The notes under the pieces: model-generated
Told to the model about the DNA's origin: nothing
Databases searched by the model: none
Seen by the model: the letters and a program-made list of their open reading frames with translations, nothing else
Part shown: piece after piece, positions 20,229-29,180 of the stretch
Position numbering within the stretch: position 1 is the first letter of the stretch
How the letters are laid out: each line of letters opens with the position of its first letter
From: a virus
Reading direction: 5' to 3' (one strand)
Length of the DNA: 37,266 nt
Virus record (IMG/VR): IMGVR_UViG_3300032116_000614
Coordinates: 1-37,266 of that record
Translations under genes and position numbers: made by a program

Positions 20229-21610
20229 CAGTTGAAGCTCCCGCCGTCGATGGTGCTGCTGGTTGTCACAATGCTACTGCCATTGGCAAAGTTGCCACCA
20301 TCAACGATCACGGCACCGCCTGCCTGTGCCCAGCTAAGAGTTCCTGCTGCGTTGCTCACCAAAGCGTAACCAGCTACAGCTGCATCAGTTGCCGGCAATG
20401 TCCACGTGACATTGCTAGCGATGGTTGCCGGCGCTTCAAATGCTACCCAGTTGCCGCCATGCCCGGTAGCTTCACCAAAGCGCAGATCAGACTGGTTATC
20501 GAGCAACAAATCACCAGTTAAGGTGCCACCAGTCAGCGGCAGCGGTGCTGCACCATTCGATGCAGCGGTAAGCCGACCTTGTTGATCAACCGTGATGCTG
20601 GCGTAGGTATAACTGCCTGGCGTGACTGCTGTGTTGTCTAGATCAACTGTGATTGTGCCGTTGCTTGTGATCGGACCGCCTGAACTGGTAAGCCCTGTAC
20701 CACCACTTACGTCAACGCTGGTTACAGTGCCACCGCTGCCAGTTGCAGCAATAGTGATGGCACCGTCACCATTTGTGATTGTGACGCCAGTGCTGGCTGT
20801 CAGCGTCGCCTTTGCCAGCGTGCCATCGGTCTTGCCGATCAGAAGCTGACCATTGGTGTAGGTGGTCTGCCCGGTGCCTCCATAGCCCGTCGCAAGTGTT
20901 GTGCCCTGCCATGTACCAGTACCAATCGTGCCAACGCTGGTCAGGCTTGAGCTAACGACAGCGCTACCAAGGCTAGTCGCATCAAGAACTTTTGTGCCAT
21001 CAATTCGATACTCTTTGGTACTTACAATGTTGACGTGCTCGCTAAATGTCCATGCATCCGTGGCGTCTAGCCATGTAATCGTCTTATCTGTAGATCCCTT
21101 AAGTGTTACGCCGCCGCCATCTGCGGTTACATCGGTTGGGGTTGTGACCTTGCCGATAATGACGTTTTTATCTTCAACCTCAAGCGTTTGAGTGTTAATG
21201 ATGACTTCTGTTCCGTTAACGGTCAAGTCGCCCTGTACCGTTACATTACCGTCGAATGTCGCCCCCCCGGTTACGTCCAACGTACCAGGTACGTCAATGT
21301 TGCTAGTCCACTCAACGCCAGTGCCCGCTGCATCGGTTTGCAGTAGTTGGCGGGCTGCTCCATCCGCGAGTTTGCTTACAGCAATCTCAGCGGTTGCTGC
21401 GATGTCTGCATTAACTAGAGGGTAAGCGCTTAGCTGCGACCCAGGAATGTAGGCAAGTGATGTCCAAGCCGTGCTACCATCGCCAACTTTCCATTTGCCA
21501 GTGTCGCTTTCATAGCCCAGCTCACCAGCCAGCAGGGTTGGATTATTGGCAGTCCAGTTGGCAGCAGAATCGCGCCGTTGCTTTTGCAGTGCTGACAGCG
21601 TGATGGTCAT
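20228..21610 (-). CDS. Tail fibre protein
   Basis: 460 aa. It opens with an adaptor domain (ALQKQRRDSAANWTANNPTLLAGELGYESDTGKWKVGDGSTAW) as in many phage fibres, then LDVTGGATFDGNVTVQGDLTVNG, a beta-helix repeat typical of trimeric fibres, and long Thr/Ser/Gly/Val-rich stretches (GTIGTGTWQGTTLATGYGGTGQ, a common fibre signature). The C-terminus repeats glycine-rich beta segments. It is likely the main shaft of the fibre. Coupled by ATGA with the gene before it. Confidence 0.85.
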   Translation of the reverse strand: MTITLSALQKQRRDSAANWTANNPTLLAGELGYESDTGKWKVGDGSTAWTSLAYIPGSQLSAYPLVNADIAATAEIAVSKLADGAARQLLQTDAAGTGVEWTSNIDVPGTLDVTGGATFDGNVTVQGDLTVNGTEVIINTQTLEVEDKNVIIGKVTTPTDVTADGGGVTLKGSTDKTITWLDATDAWTFSEHVNIVSTKEYRIDGTKVLDATSLGSAVVSSSLTSVGTIGTGTWQGTTLATGYGGTGQTTYTNGQLLIGKTDGTLAKATLTASTGVTITNGDGAITIAATGSGGTVTSVDVSGGTGLTSSGGPITSNGTITVDLDNTAVTPGSYTYASITVDQQGRLTAASNGAAPLPLTGGTLTGDLLLDNQSDLRFGEATGHGGNWVAFEAPATIASNVTWTLPATDAAVAGYALVSNAAGTLSWAQAGGAVIVDGGNFANGSSIVTTSSTIDGGSFN

Positions 21611-22125
21611 GCTGATGCCCCTGAATCAATCAGATAGGCGCGTGCTGGTGATGCAGACGCGGTAAGCCCATCATAGATATAGTCAACAGTTGTAGGCAAG
21701 TCGGGATCGGATCCGGTTTCACCGGGTGGGATGTCGATGTCAATATCGCCTAACTCGATGACGTACGATGCCAGTTCGATTTCAACTGACCAAAGATCAC
21801 ACGATCCATCAGTGATCGTTGGCGGCGCCCCATAACGCCAAGCAACATTGCTGGGTGAAGGGACAGGCGGCACGGCATAGCCAGACCAAACCTCTGGGGG
21901 CAAGAAAAAGATGTTGTAACTGCCGTCTTGTGCAACGTAGTGATTGCGTATCTCGTTTAATTGTGCTTCACTGATATTGTTAAAGGTAAGCGACAGCGAT
22001 TGCCCAACCCTTCTGCTACCAAGTCGATATGCCGTATCCATACCAGATAAAGCAACCTGACGTACTTGCGGCACATCACCGGGGGTGTAAGTTCTTGCGG
22101 ATGGCACCAATGCTGGGAATGTCAT
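21607..22125 (-). CDS. Minor tail protein, paralogue 1
   Basis: 172 aa. The first 120 residues parallel the protein encoded immediately upstream (22128-22499): FPALVPSAR..T.GD.PQ, then LSLTFNNISEAQ...I..HY..QDGS, then VWSGYAVPPV.......WRYGAPP and a closing VEIELASYVIEL. A short acidic Asp/Pro tail (about 125-150) follows that the paralogue lacks. It is a beta-rich tail-tip or baseplate-type protein lying between the tip protein and the fibre. Fits a duplicated subunit with a fibre-binding extension. Confidence 0.6.
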   Translation of the reverse strand: MTFPALVPSARTYTPGDVPQVRQVALSGMDTAYRLGSRRVGQSLSLTFNNISEAQLNEIRNHYVAQDGSYNIFFLPPEVWSGYAVPPVPSPSNVAWRYGAPPTITDGSCDLWSVEIELASYVIELGDIDIDIPPGETGSDPDLPTTVDYIYDGLTASASPARAYLIDSGASA

Positions 22126-22127
22126 GG

Positions 22128-22499
22128 CTAGAGCGGAACTGTTTCAAGTTCAATGCTTAGGTTGTAGCGCTTTGGCGACGCAATCTCAACATCAGGCGAT
22201 CCGGTATATCGCCACTGATAACTGGCGCTGCTAACTGGTGGCGTGGTGTAGCCGCCCCATACTGCAGCCGATAAATCAAAAGGAATCAAACTTCCTTGCT
22301 GGCCTGCGTAGTGATCCAAAATCTGCTGCGCTTCAGATTCAGTAATGTATTCGTAGCCTAATGTCAGCTGTTGCGCGATGTAGCTGCTGCCCTGTTTGAA
22401 CCGAACATCACCGCCACTGCTGCCGGTGTAAACCTGCTGCGGTATATCGCCCAGCGTGAGCGATCTTGTGCGTGGCGCTAGCGAGGGGAAGATTGCCAT
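22128..22499 (-). CDS. Minor tail protein, paralogue 2
   Basis: 123 aa. It shares with the protein at 21607-22125 the order FPSLAPRTR..T.GDIPQQ, QQLTLGYEYITESEAQQILDHY, QQGS, VWGGYTTPPV, WRYTGSPDV and NLSIELETV. The pair looks like a tandem duplication. The stop of the large tip protein overlaps its start as TAATG. The structural role is inferred from position. Confidence 0.6.
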   Translation of the reverse strand: MAIFPSLAPRTRSLTLGDIPQQVYTGSSGGDVRFKQGSSYIAQQLTLGYEYITESEAQQILDHYAGQQGSLIPFDLSAAVWGGYTTPPVSSASYQWRYTGSPDVEIASPKRYNLSIELETVPL

Positions 22500-24496
22500 T
22501 ACACCACGGTAAAGGTGCCGTTCACCACTTCATTGCTGATGATAGGCACGCTGCTGCCATTGACCGGGAACTGCGCGGCTTCAATGCTGGTAGTTCCATC
22601 GGTGTTGTGATCGATGGATGTGATCTGGTAATACTCTGTCTCCGTTCGATTGTCGCCTGCGCTGCTGATTCGTTGTCGTTCAATCTTGATGATGTCGGTG
22701 GGGATCAATCCGGTTGTATCTAGCGTCGTTTCAAAGTCGATGATATGTGCGGTGTATCGGCGCCGGGCCAGGTAATGCTTGGCATAAATGATGGCATGAT
22801 TCCGGTTTGAGCAGAAATCGGTCATATCAAATTGCTCAGTCGGTGCATCAAGGCTCACGCCGCTGTAACGCACCTGCACGGTCTGCTGCGTACCAATGGC
22901 ATCAGGTTCATTCTGCCGATACAGCAGCACGCAGTTCACATCAGATTTATCGGCGGCTGAAATATAGGTTTTGCCAAACGATCCTGGCAGAATCTCGTCC
23001 TCAGTAAATGTTGCGGCTGCGCTTAGGACCGATAAGTTGATCTGCTGGCTGCCATTGATTGGCAATGCAGGCGCGAACCGATACTGTCCGCCATTGGAAA
23101 GGAAAGACAACAGAAAGAATGGCGCGGTCTCGCCAATCAGTTCGATAACGTTGACTGATTCTGAAATAATGCCGTTGAAATGCAAGCCATACTCATTGCA
23201 GAAGCTGGCAATGGTCGGCAGATTGCCAGTGAAGATTGGGGCTGATACATCCGGCGTTGTACCAGCAGCGTTGCGCTTCAAACTGGTGAACAGATACATC
23301 GCAAGATCAACCAGCTGATTGCTGGCGCCTAGCGTGCTGCCTGTTGAATCGTTACTGTATAGGTTGACCTTGACGCCTTGCTCGTAGTAAATGGATAGCT
23401 GGCGCGTTGTAGTTGGATATGAACCCTCTTCTGGCGGATCGTAGATATCGCCCACAACTTTCAGGAAGGTAATGTCGGCATAGGATGAATTATCCGCAGT
23501 TGGCGTGTTAGCCGGATTGGCGTATTTGCTGACCACCACCTCCTGCTGAACTCCTGTAAGTGTGCCGGTGCTAGCAGGGTTGGCTGGATAGAATTGATTA
23601 TTAACGCTTACAGTTGTATTGACAAAAGTTATGCTGCCAGAAGAAATGGAATTCCAGAAGGCTTTTGCTTCTATATATCCCACGCCAATGGTTGGCCCAT
23701 CAATGAAATCACTTACAACCCCAACAAGACCACAGCCAAGCGCAGCCGAGCCTAGCTGGTTGATCGCAAATTGCGTATTAGACGGCAAGCCTATAGCGGA
23801 GAAATAAGCCGCCGAAATGTCGCTACCTGTGACATTATCATAAACCTTAACTGTATAAAGTATGGCTGAATTTGACGTGTCGCCAGAGCCTCTTGCAATT
23901 AACCTAATACCAAAATAGTCTGTACCCAAGAAATCGCGGCGCTGAGTGCTATCACCACTAGCTAGCTGTGATTCTTCTGTGAACGAATAGGTTTCTTTGC
24001 CGCAGTACATACCTGCGCCAAGTACCGGACAGGTGCCAGGGGATGCGGCAAGCGTTGCAGCGCTGTTGTAGATATTGCTGATCGTGATCGTTTGATCAGC
24101 CAGAAATGCCATATTGCGCAGGCCAACCCATACGCGATGCTTGGCTGGACTGCTAACGATCTCGCCTTGGCTAACTGGGAAAAGAAAACTGCCTTTGAAA
24201 AAATAAGATCCAGCCTTTACAAGTGACGGCTGAATCCACACGCCACCAACATTGCTAACACGCTTGCCAAATAAAATCGGGACAGTCTCGCCTGCGATGG
24301 CGATCTTCTGTTGTTCACCAAGATCAGCCGCTGGCGTCTTGCGATTGCCAGGCGAGCGGTCTTGGTTTGCTGTTGCTTGGTTGGGTGGCGTCTTGCCAGC
24401 AGATGGGCCTAGCAGCGACTTTTTCAACCGCCGCCGTGTTCTTTTATTGTCTAACAGCTTGGCAAGCCATTTATTAGCTGGTGACAGATCGGCCAT
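22499..24496 (-). CDS. Large tail tip / hub-type protein
   Basis: 665 aa from the ATG at 24496, in TAATG overlap with the small Cys gene; the longer frame adds six residues only. After a basic N-terminal region (RTRRRLKKSLLG) comes GEQQKIAIAGETVPILFGKRVSNVGGVWIQPSLVK, the kind of start seen in lambda J-type and other tail-hub proteins, then long beta segments. The C-terminal half has TDFCSNRNHAIIYAKHYLARRRYTAHIIDFET, typical of hub proteins of siphoviruses (ring-forming, J-like). It should sit at the tail tip and bind tape measure and fibres. It is larger than most neighbours and lies just after the tape measure and small tail genes, as in lambda. Confidence 0.75.
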   Translation of the reverse strand: MADLSPANKWLAKLLDNKRTRRRLKKSLLGPSAGKTPPNQATANQDRSPGNRKTPAADLGEQQKIAIAGETVPILFGKRVSNVGGVWIQPSLVKAGSYFFKGSFLFPVSQGEIVSSPAKHRVWVGLRNMAFLADQTITISNIYNSAATLAASPGTCPVLGAGMYCGKETYSFTEESQLASGDSTQRRDFLGTDYFGIRLIARGSGDTSNSAILYTVKVYDNVTGSDISAAYFSAIGLPSNTQFAINQLGSAALGCGLVGVVSDFIDGPTIGVGYIEAKAFWNSISSGSITFVNTTVSVNNQFYPANPASTGTLTGVQQEVVVSKYANPANTPTADNSSYADITFLKVVGDIYDPPEEGSYPTTTRQLSIYYEQGVKVNLYSNDSTGSTLGASNQLVDLAMYLFTSLKRNAAGTTPDVSAPIFTGNLPTIASFCNEYGLHFNGIISESVNVIELIGETAPFFLLSFLSNGGQYRFAPALPINGSQQINLSVLSAAATFTEDEILPGSFGKTYISAADKSDVNCVLLYRQNEPDAIGTQQTVQVRYSGVSLDAPTEQFDMTDFCSNRNHAIIYAKHYLARRRYTAHIIDFETTLDTTGLIPTDIIKIERQRISSAGDNRTETEYYQITSIDHNTDGTTSIEAAQFPVNGSSVPIISNEVVNGTFTVV

Positions 24497-24711
24497 TACG
24501 CTGCCTCCTCGCATTGCCGCATAGCTACCAGCAGCATCATGGGCGGCACTACTGCTGTGGCCTGCTCGATGTTTTCAACGCCTGCAATCTCGCAGCCATC
24601 GCAGCCCACAAATACCTTTTGCCCATCACGCACAAACATCTTCACATCATCATGCACGCAGCCATCGCTGCAGCGCACTTGCATGTTGATGGCCAGCACT
24701 GGTGTAATCAT
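24496..24711 (-). CDS. Small Cys-rich tail-region protein
   Basis: 71 aa. CSDGCVHDDVKMFVRDGQKVFVGCDGCEIAGVEN contains CxxxC and CxxC clusters that could bind a metal (zinc or iron-sulfur); the rest is a hydrophobic helix. Its position between the tape-measure-linked gene and the hub gene matches the lambda L/K/I region, where a small iron-sulfur tail protein exists (lambda gpL). By analogy this may be a tail-tip metal protein, but it is far smaller than gpL. Confidence 0.5.
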   Translation of the reverse strand: MITPVLAINMQVRCSDGCVHDDVKMFVRDGQKVFVGCDGCEIAGVENIEQATAVVPPMMLLVAMRQCEEAA

Positions 24712-25211
24712 CGCCCTGTGAACCTCCCGATCAAGTCTGACGCAATTTTGCGCGTTGGCACTTGGGGCTTTGTCTTGTCCACCATAGGGCTAATTGTCCA
24801 GCTGACCGAATCATCATTAACGCTTGCCCCATTGATACCGCCAATGTAGCGGCTGATCAACTGTGCGCTAGCAGCGTCCAGAGCATCCTTGCCCGCATCC
24901 TGCAAATACAACGAAGCAATCACTAGCCTGTTGGTGCCGATTGCTCCATCAGTCAAATCAATGATGTCGCCAGTGGCGGCAATTTCAACAGTTAAATCGC
25001 CAATCGCATTGGCAGACCGCAGAGAGAAGCCAGAAGCCGAAAAGGGGATGTAAACAAAGTCGCCGTCTACGTCAGTGTCAATCAATGCCATATTTTGCGG
25101 TTCTTGATAGAAGTTCTGCCAGCGCCGTGTTGGTGTCCGCTTACTGCCGCTGTAGACGCTATTGCGGTCTGCGTAGTATTCAAGAAAGCACAGGAGATCG
25201 TAATAAGCCAT
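24708..25211 (-). CDS. Tail protein between tape measure and tip
   Basis: 167 aa from the ATG at 25211 (TGATG overlap with tape measure). It has aromatic starts (YYDLLCFLEYYADRN) and RWQNFYQEP, then DGDFVYIPFSASGFSLRSAN and NRLVIASLYLQDAG, then a Ser/Asp-rich end. The beta-rich pattern and order fit the DUF1833/lambda-M or L class of tip proteins. Annotation by position. Confidence 0.6.
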   Translation of the reverse strand: MAYYDLLCFLEYYADRNSVYSGSKRTPTRRWQNFYQEPQNMALIDTDVDGDFVYIPFSASGFSLRSANAIGDLTVEIAATGDIIDLTDGAIGTNRLVIASLYLQDAGKDALDAASAQLISRYIGGINGASVNDDSVSWTISPMVDKTKPQVPTRKIASDLIGRFTGR

Positions 25212-27061
25212 CACGCAATTCCAATGCTGCGACGCACCATGCTGTCGCCTGCTAATAGGTCAAGCGTCTGGTTAACGCTAGCCTGCACTGCACGACTCAA
25301 ATCCGCAGTGGTTACATAATTGGTGCCGTTCATCTGAGTGACCGGGCCAGTCTGAATGCTCACACTTGCAGAGGATGGGACCACCACTCCACCCTCAGCA
25401 AAACGCGGGATGGCAGCAGCGCCACGCACGCCGGCCATCCAGTTCGCTGCAAATTTGCCAGCCTTGGACTGCGGCACGATGTATTCAGGTTCGCCGCCCT
25501 CACCAACCATTGCCAAGGTCGGGCCGCTCACCACACCACCCTCAGCGAAGCGAGGGATTTGCGGCATGGGCAAAAAAGGAATTTGTGGCAACTGAACTCG
25601 TGCTAATGCTTGGTTAGCGCCAGCAATCACGTTGTTAATTGCCTGCACAACGCTGCCGATGGCGCTGCCGATGCTATTCAAAATCTGATTAACAATGCCA
25701 CGCACTGCGGTGAAGGCAGCCTTGAATGGTGCTGTGATCGCATCGGTCACACTCTTGAATGTGGCACCGATCTTTTGTACCAAGCCTGTGATCGCCTGAT
25801 TGATTGGTGTCACAAAGCTAGTGTTTACAAAAGTAACAACAGCCTTGAATCCCGCCATGACCGGCTCGATGAACACCGTTTTGAATCCCTGAGCAGCCTG
25901 CTGCAGCACGCTGCCGATGACCTTAAACGCTGCTCCAATCTGATCACGGAACGCATAGATGGCGGTACCAGCAGCAACCGCAAGCGCCACCCAGCCGACA
26001 GGGCCGGTGAAGACGCCGATTAAGATTTGCCCCAAGCCGCCCAGTGCCGCAACCAATGGGCCGATGGCTCCGGCGAATCCTGCAATGACAGCAGGAATTC
26101 CAGCAAGCAATGGGCCAAGGGTCGTGAACACTGCAAGAATCGCCGTAACGGCAGGCGCAAGCGCAACGAAAGCAGCCGTCAATCCAGCAGCACTGACAAC
26201 AAAGGTTTGAGCCTGAGGGCTAAGCGTGCTGAACCACTGGCCGAGCTGCGTCAGGCCCTGCAGCAGTCCGGTGATTATTGGCGTCAGGGCCGCGATGGCG
26301 CCAGGTAATGATTCCCCTAGCTGCTGCGCCAGCTGCGTGATGTATGGCAATGCAGCTGTGATCGCCTGATTGAATGGCCCCGCTAACTCACGCATGATCA
26401 TGTTCAACGCATCATTGAACTGATCAGCCGCTTGCGCCATTTCGGTTGTGATAGTGGCGCTGTATTGACTCATCGCCTCACGGCCACCGTTCAACATCGG
26501 AATCAGGTTGGCGCCTGATTTACCAAAGATCTCCATGGCCAGCGCAGTCTTTTGCGCACCATCTGGCAGCTTGCTGAATTTATCGGCAATGTCCAACATC
26601 ACAGCATCGACACTGCGTACCTTGCCGCTGGCATCAACAGAGCTGATGCCAATCGATCTCAACGCCTCATTTGCTTTCGATGCAGGATCAACAATGCCCT
26701 TGGCAAGCTTGCCCATTGCCTTGGCAACCTCATCCAAGCTGCTGCCACTATCTTCAGCAGCAGCACCGAACTTACTAAGCGTTTCGACGCCAACGCCAGT
26801 ACGTTGGCTCATGTCATTGATGTTGTCTGCAGCATCAATGGCGTTTTTGCCAAGCACCGCAAGGCCGCCAACGGCCGCTGTGCCAACACCAGCGAGCAAA
26901 GCTCCTGTACTTTTAGCTATGCCGCCAAGCTTGCTGAATGCTGTGCCAAGTCCATTAGCCTGCTTGTCAGCAGCGCCGAGCGCCTTTTCCAGCCCTTGGA
27001 TCTGGTTGATGCCGTCAACCTTGGCCTTAATGGTCAAGGCCGTTGTCATATCCAGCGCCAT
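25211..27061 (-). CDS. Tape measure protein
   Basis: 616 aa. Coiled coils at the start (IQGLEKALGAADKQANGLGTAFSKLG), Gly/Ala hydrophobic blocks (AGVGTAAVGGLAVLG), VDAVMLDIADKFSKLPDGAQKTALAMEIFGKSGANLIPML (conserved in TMPs), then several long hydrophobic Ala/Val stretches from about 280 to 400. The end has IPRFAEGGVV twice and GEPEYIVPQSK, the usual TMP C-terminal signature. It sets tail length: using about 0.15 nm per residue gives roughly 90 nm (a rule of thumb, not a measurement). Directly downstream of the tail chaperone pair. Confidence 0.93.
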   Translation of the reverse strand: MALDMTTALTIKAKVDGINQIQGLEKALGAADKQANGLGTAFSKLGGIAKSTGALLAGVGTAAVGGLAVLGKNAIDAADNINDMSQRTGVGVETLSKFGAAAEDSGSSLDEVAKAMGKLAKGIVDPASKANEALRSIGISSVDASGKVRSVDAVMLDIADKFSKLPDGAQKTALAMEIFGKSGANLIPMLNGGREAMSQYSATITTEMAQAADQFNDALNMIMRELAGPFNQAITAALPYITQLAQQLGESLPGAIAALTPIITGLLQGLTQLGQWFSTLSPQAQTFVVSAAGLTAAFVALAPAVTAILAVFTTLGPLLAGIPAVIAGFAGAIGPLVAALGGLGQILIGVFTGPVGWVALAVAAGTAIYAFRDQIGAAFKVIGSVLQQAAQGFKTVFIEPVMAGFKAVVTFVNTSFVTPINQAITGLVQKIGATFKSVTDAITAPFKAAFTAVRGIVNQILNSIGSAIGSVVQAINNVIAGANQALARVQLPQIPFLPMPQIPRFAEGGVVSGPTLAMVGEGGEPEYIVPQSKAGKFAANWMAGVRGAAAIPRFAEGGVVVPSSASVSIQTGPVTQMNGTNYVTTADLSRAVQASVNQTLDLLAGDSMVRRSIGIA

Positions 27062-27064
27062 AGG

Positions 27065-27388
27065 TCAGCTCTTGCGCTTGTTGACGGCTTCCACCACTGT
27101 AGCCTCGATGATCTGCAAATCACTCAACAGCTCAGCCGGATTGTCGGCGCCATACAGCTCAAACGCCCACCGCACAGCCGAATAGTCCAAACCAATGATC
27201 GCGCCGCTGTCAGCACGCCATTGGGTCTGCACCTTCAGGAACATTCGCACAGCGGGCCATGCCTCCTCGATCACCTCATAATTCTTGGCCGCCTTACTGG
27301 GTGGTGGTGCGATGCCAAGCACGGCTGCATCCTTAGCCGTCTCATCGATCTCGGTACCGGCCACCCAGTGCTCAGCGGCCCCGATCAG
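27065..27388 (-). CDS. Tail assembly chaperone, T-part (DUF1799-like), made by -1 frameshift
   Basis: Read as the -1 continuation of the gene at 27385-27765: the base at 27388 is re-read and the frame runs LIGAAEHWVAGTEIDETAKDAAVLG on to the stop at 27065, adding 107 aa (fusion total about 233 aa). The part with AWPAVRMFLKVQTQWRADSGAIIGLDYSAVRWAFELYG matches DUF1799-type phage proteins. No ribosome-binding site or ATG fits an independent start; the only candidate is GTG at 27364. It parallels lambda gpG/gpGT, where the T part binds the tail tube protein and the G part coats the tape measure. Confidence 0.85.
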   Translation of the reverse strand: MIGAAEHWVAGTEIDETAKDAAVLGIAPPPSKAAKNYEVIEEAWPAVRMFLKVQTQWRADSGAIIGLDYSAVRWAFELYGADNPAELLSDLQIIEATVVEAVNKRKS

Positions 27389-27765
27389 TTTTTTCTTTTC
27401 AGCTCAACTAGCGACTCAAAGAACGCATTGATCAGCGCTGGCGCCATCATCGGTACATCCAGCAACATGGCTTTGCTGGCTTCGCTAAAAGGCACGGGCT
27501 CGCCATCACCGTCGATAATGCCCTCCCAGCCGACCAGAATTTCGTCGGCGATGCTCTGATCGCTGATATCAACAGCCGGCTCCTCGCCCCGTTCCGTGGC
27601 CTTCAGGCGCTTCTGTACCAGCTCTTGGATCTCATTGATCCGGCTCTGAGGCAGGCGCTTGAACTCAGCATCAAAGCTCTGCCGCTCTCGCTTCCCCCCG
27701 TTGGCCGGCAGCTTAATGCTCACCGGCCAGGTGTAGGAGTCGGACTGCTTTAGGACAAAAGCCAC
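27385..27765 (-). CDS. Tail assembly chaperone, G-part
   Basis: 126 aa. N-terminal ALKQ/beta segment (MAFVLKQSDSYTWPVSIKLPANGGKR), FDAEFKRLPQSRINEIQELVQKRL, ISDQSIADEILVGWEGI and ALINAFFESLVELKRKN. The end holds a slippery A AAA AAC sequence one codon before TGA, which makes the longer fusion with the next frame. It is a chaperone that should bind tape measure protein during tail assembly and not remain in the virion. Confidence 0.85.
   Translation of the reverse strand: MAFVLKQSDSYTWPVSIKLPANGGKRERQSFDAEFKRLPQSRINEIQELVQKRLKATERGEEPAVDISDQSIADEILVGWEGIIDGDGEPVPFSEASKAMLLDVPMMAPALINAFFESLVELKRKN
27388..27394 (-). other. -1 programmed frameshift site (A AAA AAC)
   Basis: On the minus strand the heptamer A AAA AAC reads in the zero frame as xxA AAA AAC and is followed directly by the stop TGA (27385-27387). 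A shift of -1 joins the chaperone to the DUF1799-like frame exactly. Seen directly in the sequence. Confidence 0.88.
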
Positions 27766-27770
27766 GCGGA

Positions 27771-28709
27771 TCAGGTGAAGACAATCTCCATCTCATCATT
27801 GCCCGAATCGGTCGGGGTGGCAATGTACGGCAGGGTCAGCATCTGGATGCCATCCGCATCGCTGTAGGACGGATTGCCCAGATCGATCTGTCCGGCCGTG
27901 AAGGTCACGATATTTCCGGCGGTCTGGCCATGCTGGAAGGTCAGGTTTCCAGTGCTGTTGCCGGTGGCATCCGTAAAGAAGTTGTGAGTGCCAACGGGGA
28001 CAGCCTCGATCATTACCTCGCCAGCAGGGGCGCGGTTGGTGATCAGCACTTCCTTGGTGCAGCCCACCAGCTCGCGGTAGACGATCTCATTGGCCAGCTC
28101 AAGACTGAAGCTTTGCAGGCAGCCGGCGTAGCTGAACACTTGGAAGCCGGTGGTGTTGCCCTGCTTGAAAACCACAGGATCAGCCTGATTGGCGTAGGTG
28201 GGGCTGCCCAGCGCCACGTCCGTAGGCGTGTTGTAGATGCCAGTGAACTCAAACGCAATCGTGGGGATCTCGCCCACAGCACAGTTCAGCGAGAAGGTAC
28301 CGCGGCAACCGGTGGCCTTGTGCAGCACCCCGTCGTTGTTGAAGTAGATAGTGACCGACTTAGGCGAAGCGTCGCTGTTCGGCTCATAGGTCACGCTTGT
28401 ACCAGCGCTCACCGTCTCAGTGAAGCTGCAGGCACGCAGCAGTGGGCCATAGGCCGGTGCGGTACCTGCAGCGCCTGAGCCTGCCAGCTCCACTTCGAAG
28501 TTGATCAGCACACGGGTCTGCGCCAACAGCTGCTCAGATTGGCCGAGATAAGGCCGGATCAGTTCACGGCTAACGGTGTCAGCCTCAAGCGGCGTCACCT
28601 CGATATTGCGCACCAGGATCGCGTTGCTACCTACTAGAGGGGTCGGATCAGTTCCGTAGGTAACTTCCAGTTCAGCCAGCAGCAGCTGGCGGCGAGAAAG
28701 CAGCGGCAT
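27771..28709 (-). CDS. Major tail tube protein
   Basis: 312 aa. The start LSRRQLLLAELEVTYGTDPTPLVGSNAILVRNIEV is the usual opening of phage tail tube proteins; VINFEVELAGSGAAGT and TGCRGTFSLNCAVGEIPTIAFEFTGIY follow the family's beta-sandwich. The last third has TFTAGQIDLGNPSYSD. It forms the hollow tail and lies between the tail terminator and the tail chaperone, the normal order. Longer than the minimal tube protein (about 200 aa) with no clear Ig-like end domain. Confidence 0.85.
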   Translation of the reverse strand: MPLLSRRQLLLAELEVTYGTDPTPLVGSNAILVRNIEVTPLEADTVSRELIRPYLGQSEQLLAQTRVLINFEVELAGSGAAGTAPAYGPLLRACSFTETVSAGTSVTYEPNSDASPKSVTIYFNNDGVLHKATGCRGTFSLNCAVGEIPTIAFEFTGIYNTPTDVALGSPTYANQADPVVFKQGNTTGFQVFSYAGCLQSFSLELANEIVYRELVGCTKEVLITNRAPAGEVMIEAVPVGTHNFFTDATGNSTGNLTFQHGQTAGNIVTFTAGQIDLGNPSYSDADGIQMLTLPYIATPTDSGNDEMEIVFT

Positions 28710-28751
28710 GGCTTAAGGCCGGATGAGATCTTTCAATCCATCGTAACCGGC

Positions 28752-29180
28752 TCAGCTTGTTGTCAGATTCGTGACTGAAGTGCGATAACGCACAAGATAT
28801 TCGCAGCCAATCACGCCAGCAGGCTGATCGGCCTCAACCATCTCAAAGCTGACGGATCGCGGCTGCACATCAATCGCATAACCGCCAAGCGTTAGGTCGG
28901 CCATGATCTTGCTATGCAGCGATTCCACAGTGGCATCAGCCTGCTGATCTGGCACATTGCCGCGCACGATCACAGCGACCCGTACCGTCAGGCTCCAGTC
29001 CAGGGTGGGCAGGCTAGTGTTTTGCTCGGCCGTGTCGTTGATCGGTTCGATCACGATGGCCGGGCTTTCGCCACGCGCCAATGGCTCAACCCTGCTGCGG
29101 TAGATCCGCGTGCTAACGCCAGTGGCACCGGCCAGCGTGGTAGCGATCTGAGCCAGGATTGATTCGCGCTTGGTTGTCAT
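28752..29180 (-). CDS. Tail terminator (lambda gpU-type)
   Basis: 142 aa. MTTKRESILAQIATTLAGATGVSTRIYRSRVEPLARGESPAIVIEPIND, then WSLTVRVAVIVRG, QQADATVESLHSKIMADLTLGGYAIDVQPRSVSFEMVEADQPAGVIGCEYLVRYRT: the pattern of phage minor tail protein U/tail terminators. It should cap the tail tube and join it to the head. ATGA-coupled to the fibre-like gene before it. Confidence 0.8.
   Translation of the reverse strand: MTTKRESILAQIATTLAGATGVSTRIYRSRVEPLARGESPAIVIEPINDTAEQNTSLPTLDWSLTVRVAVIVRGNVPDQQADATVESLHSKIMADLTLGGYAIDVQPRSVSFEMVEADQPAGVIGCEYLVRYRTSVTNLTTS

Noticed and set aside
27065-27364. Independent gene for the DUF1799-like protein
   Set aside because: Its only start is a GTG without a ribosome-binding site, while the frame continues upstream to a perfect slippery heptamer.
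26552-27559. 335-codon plus-strand frame
   Set aside because: Antisense to the tape measure and chaperone genes, low-complexity composition, no ribosome-binding site.
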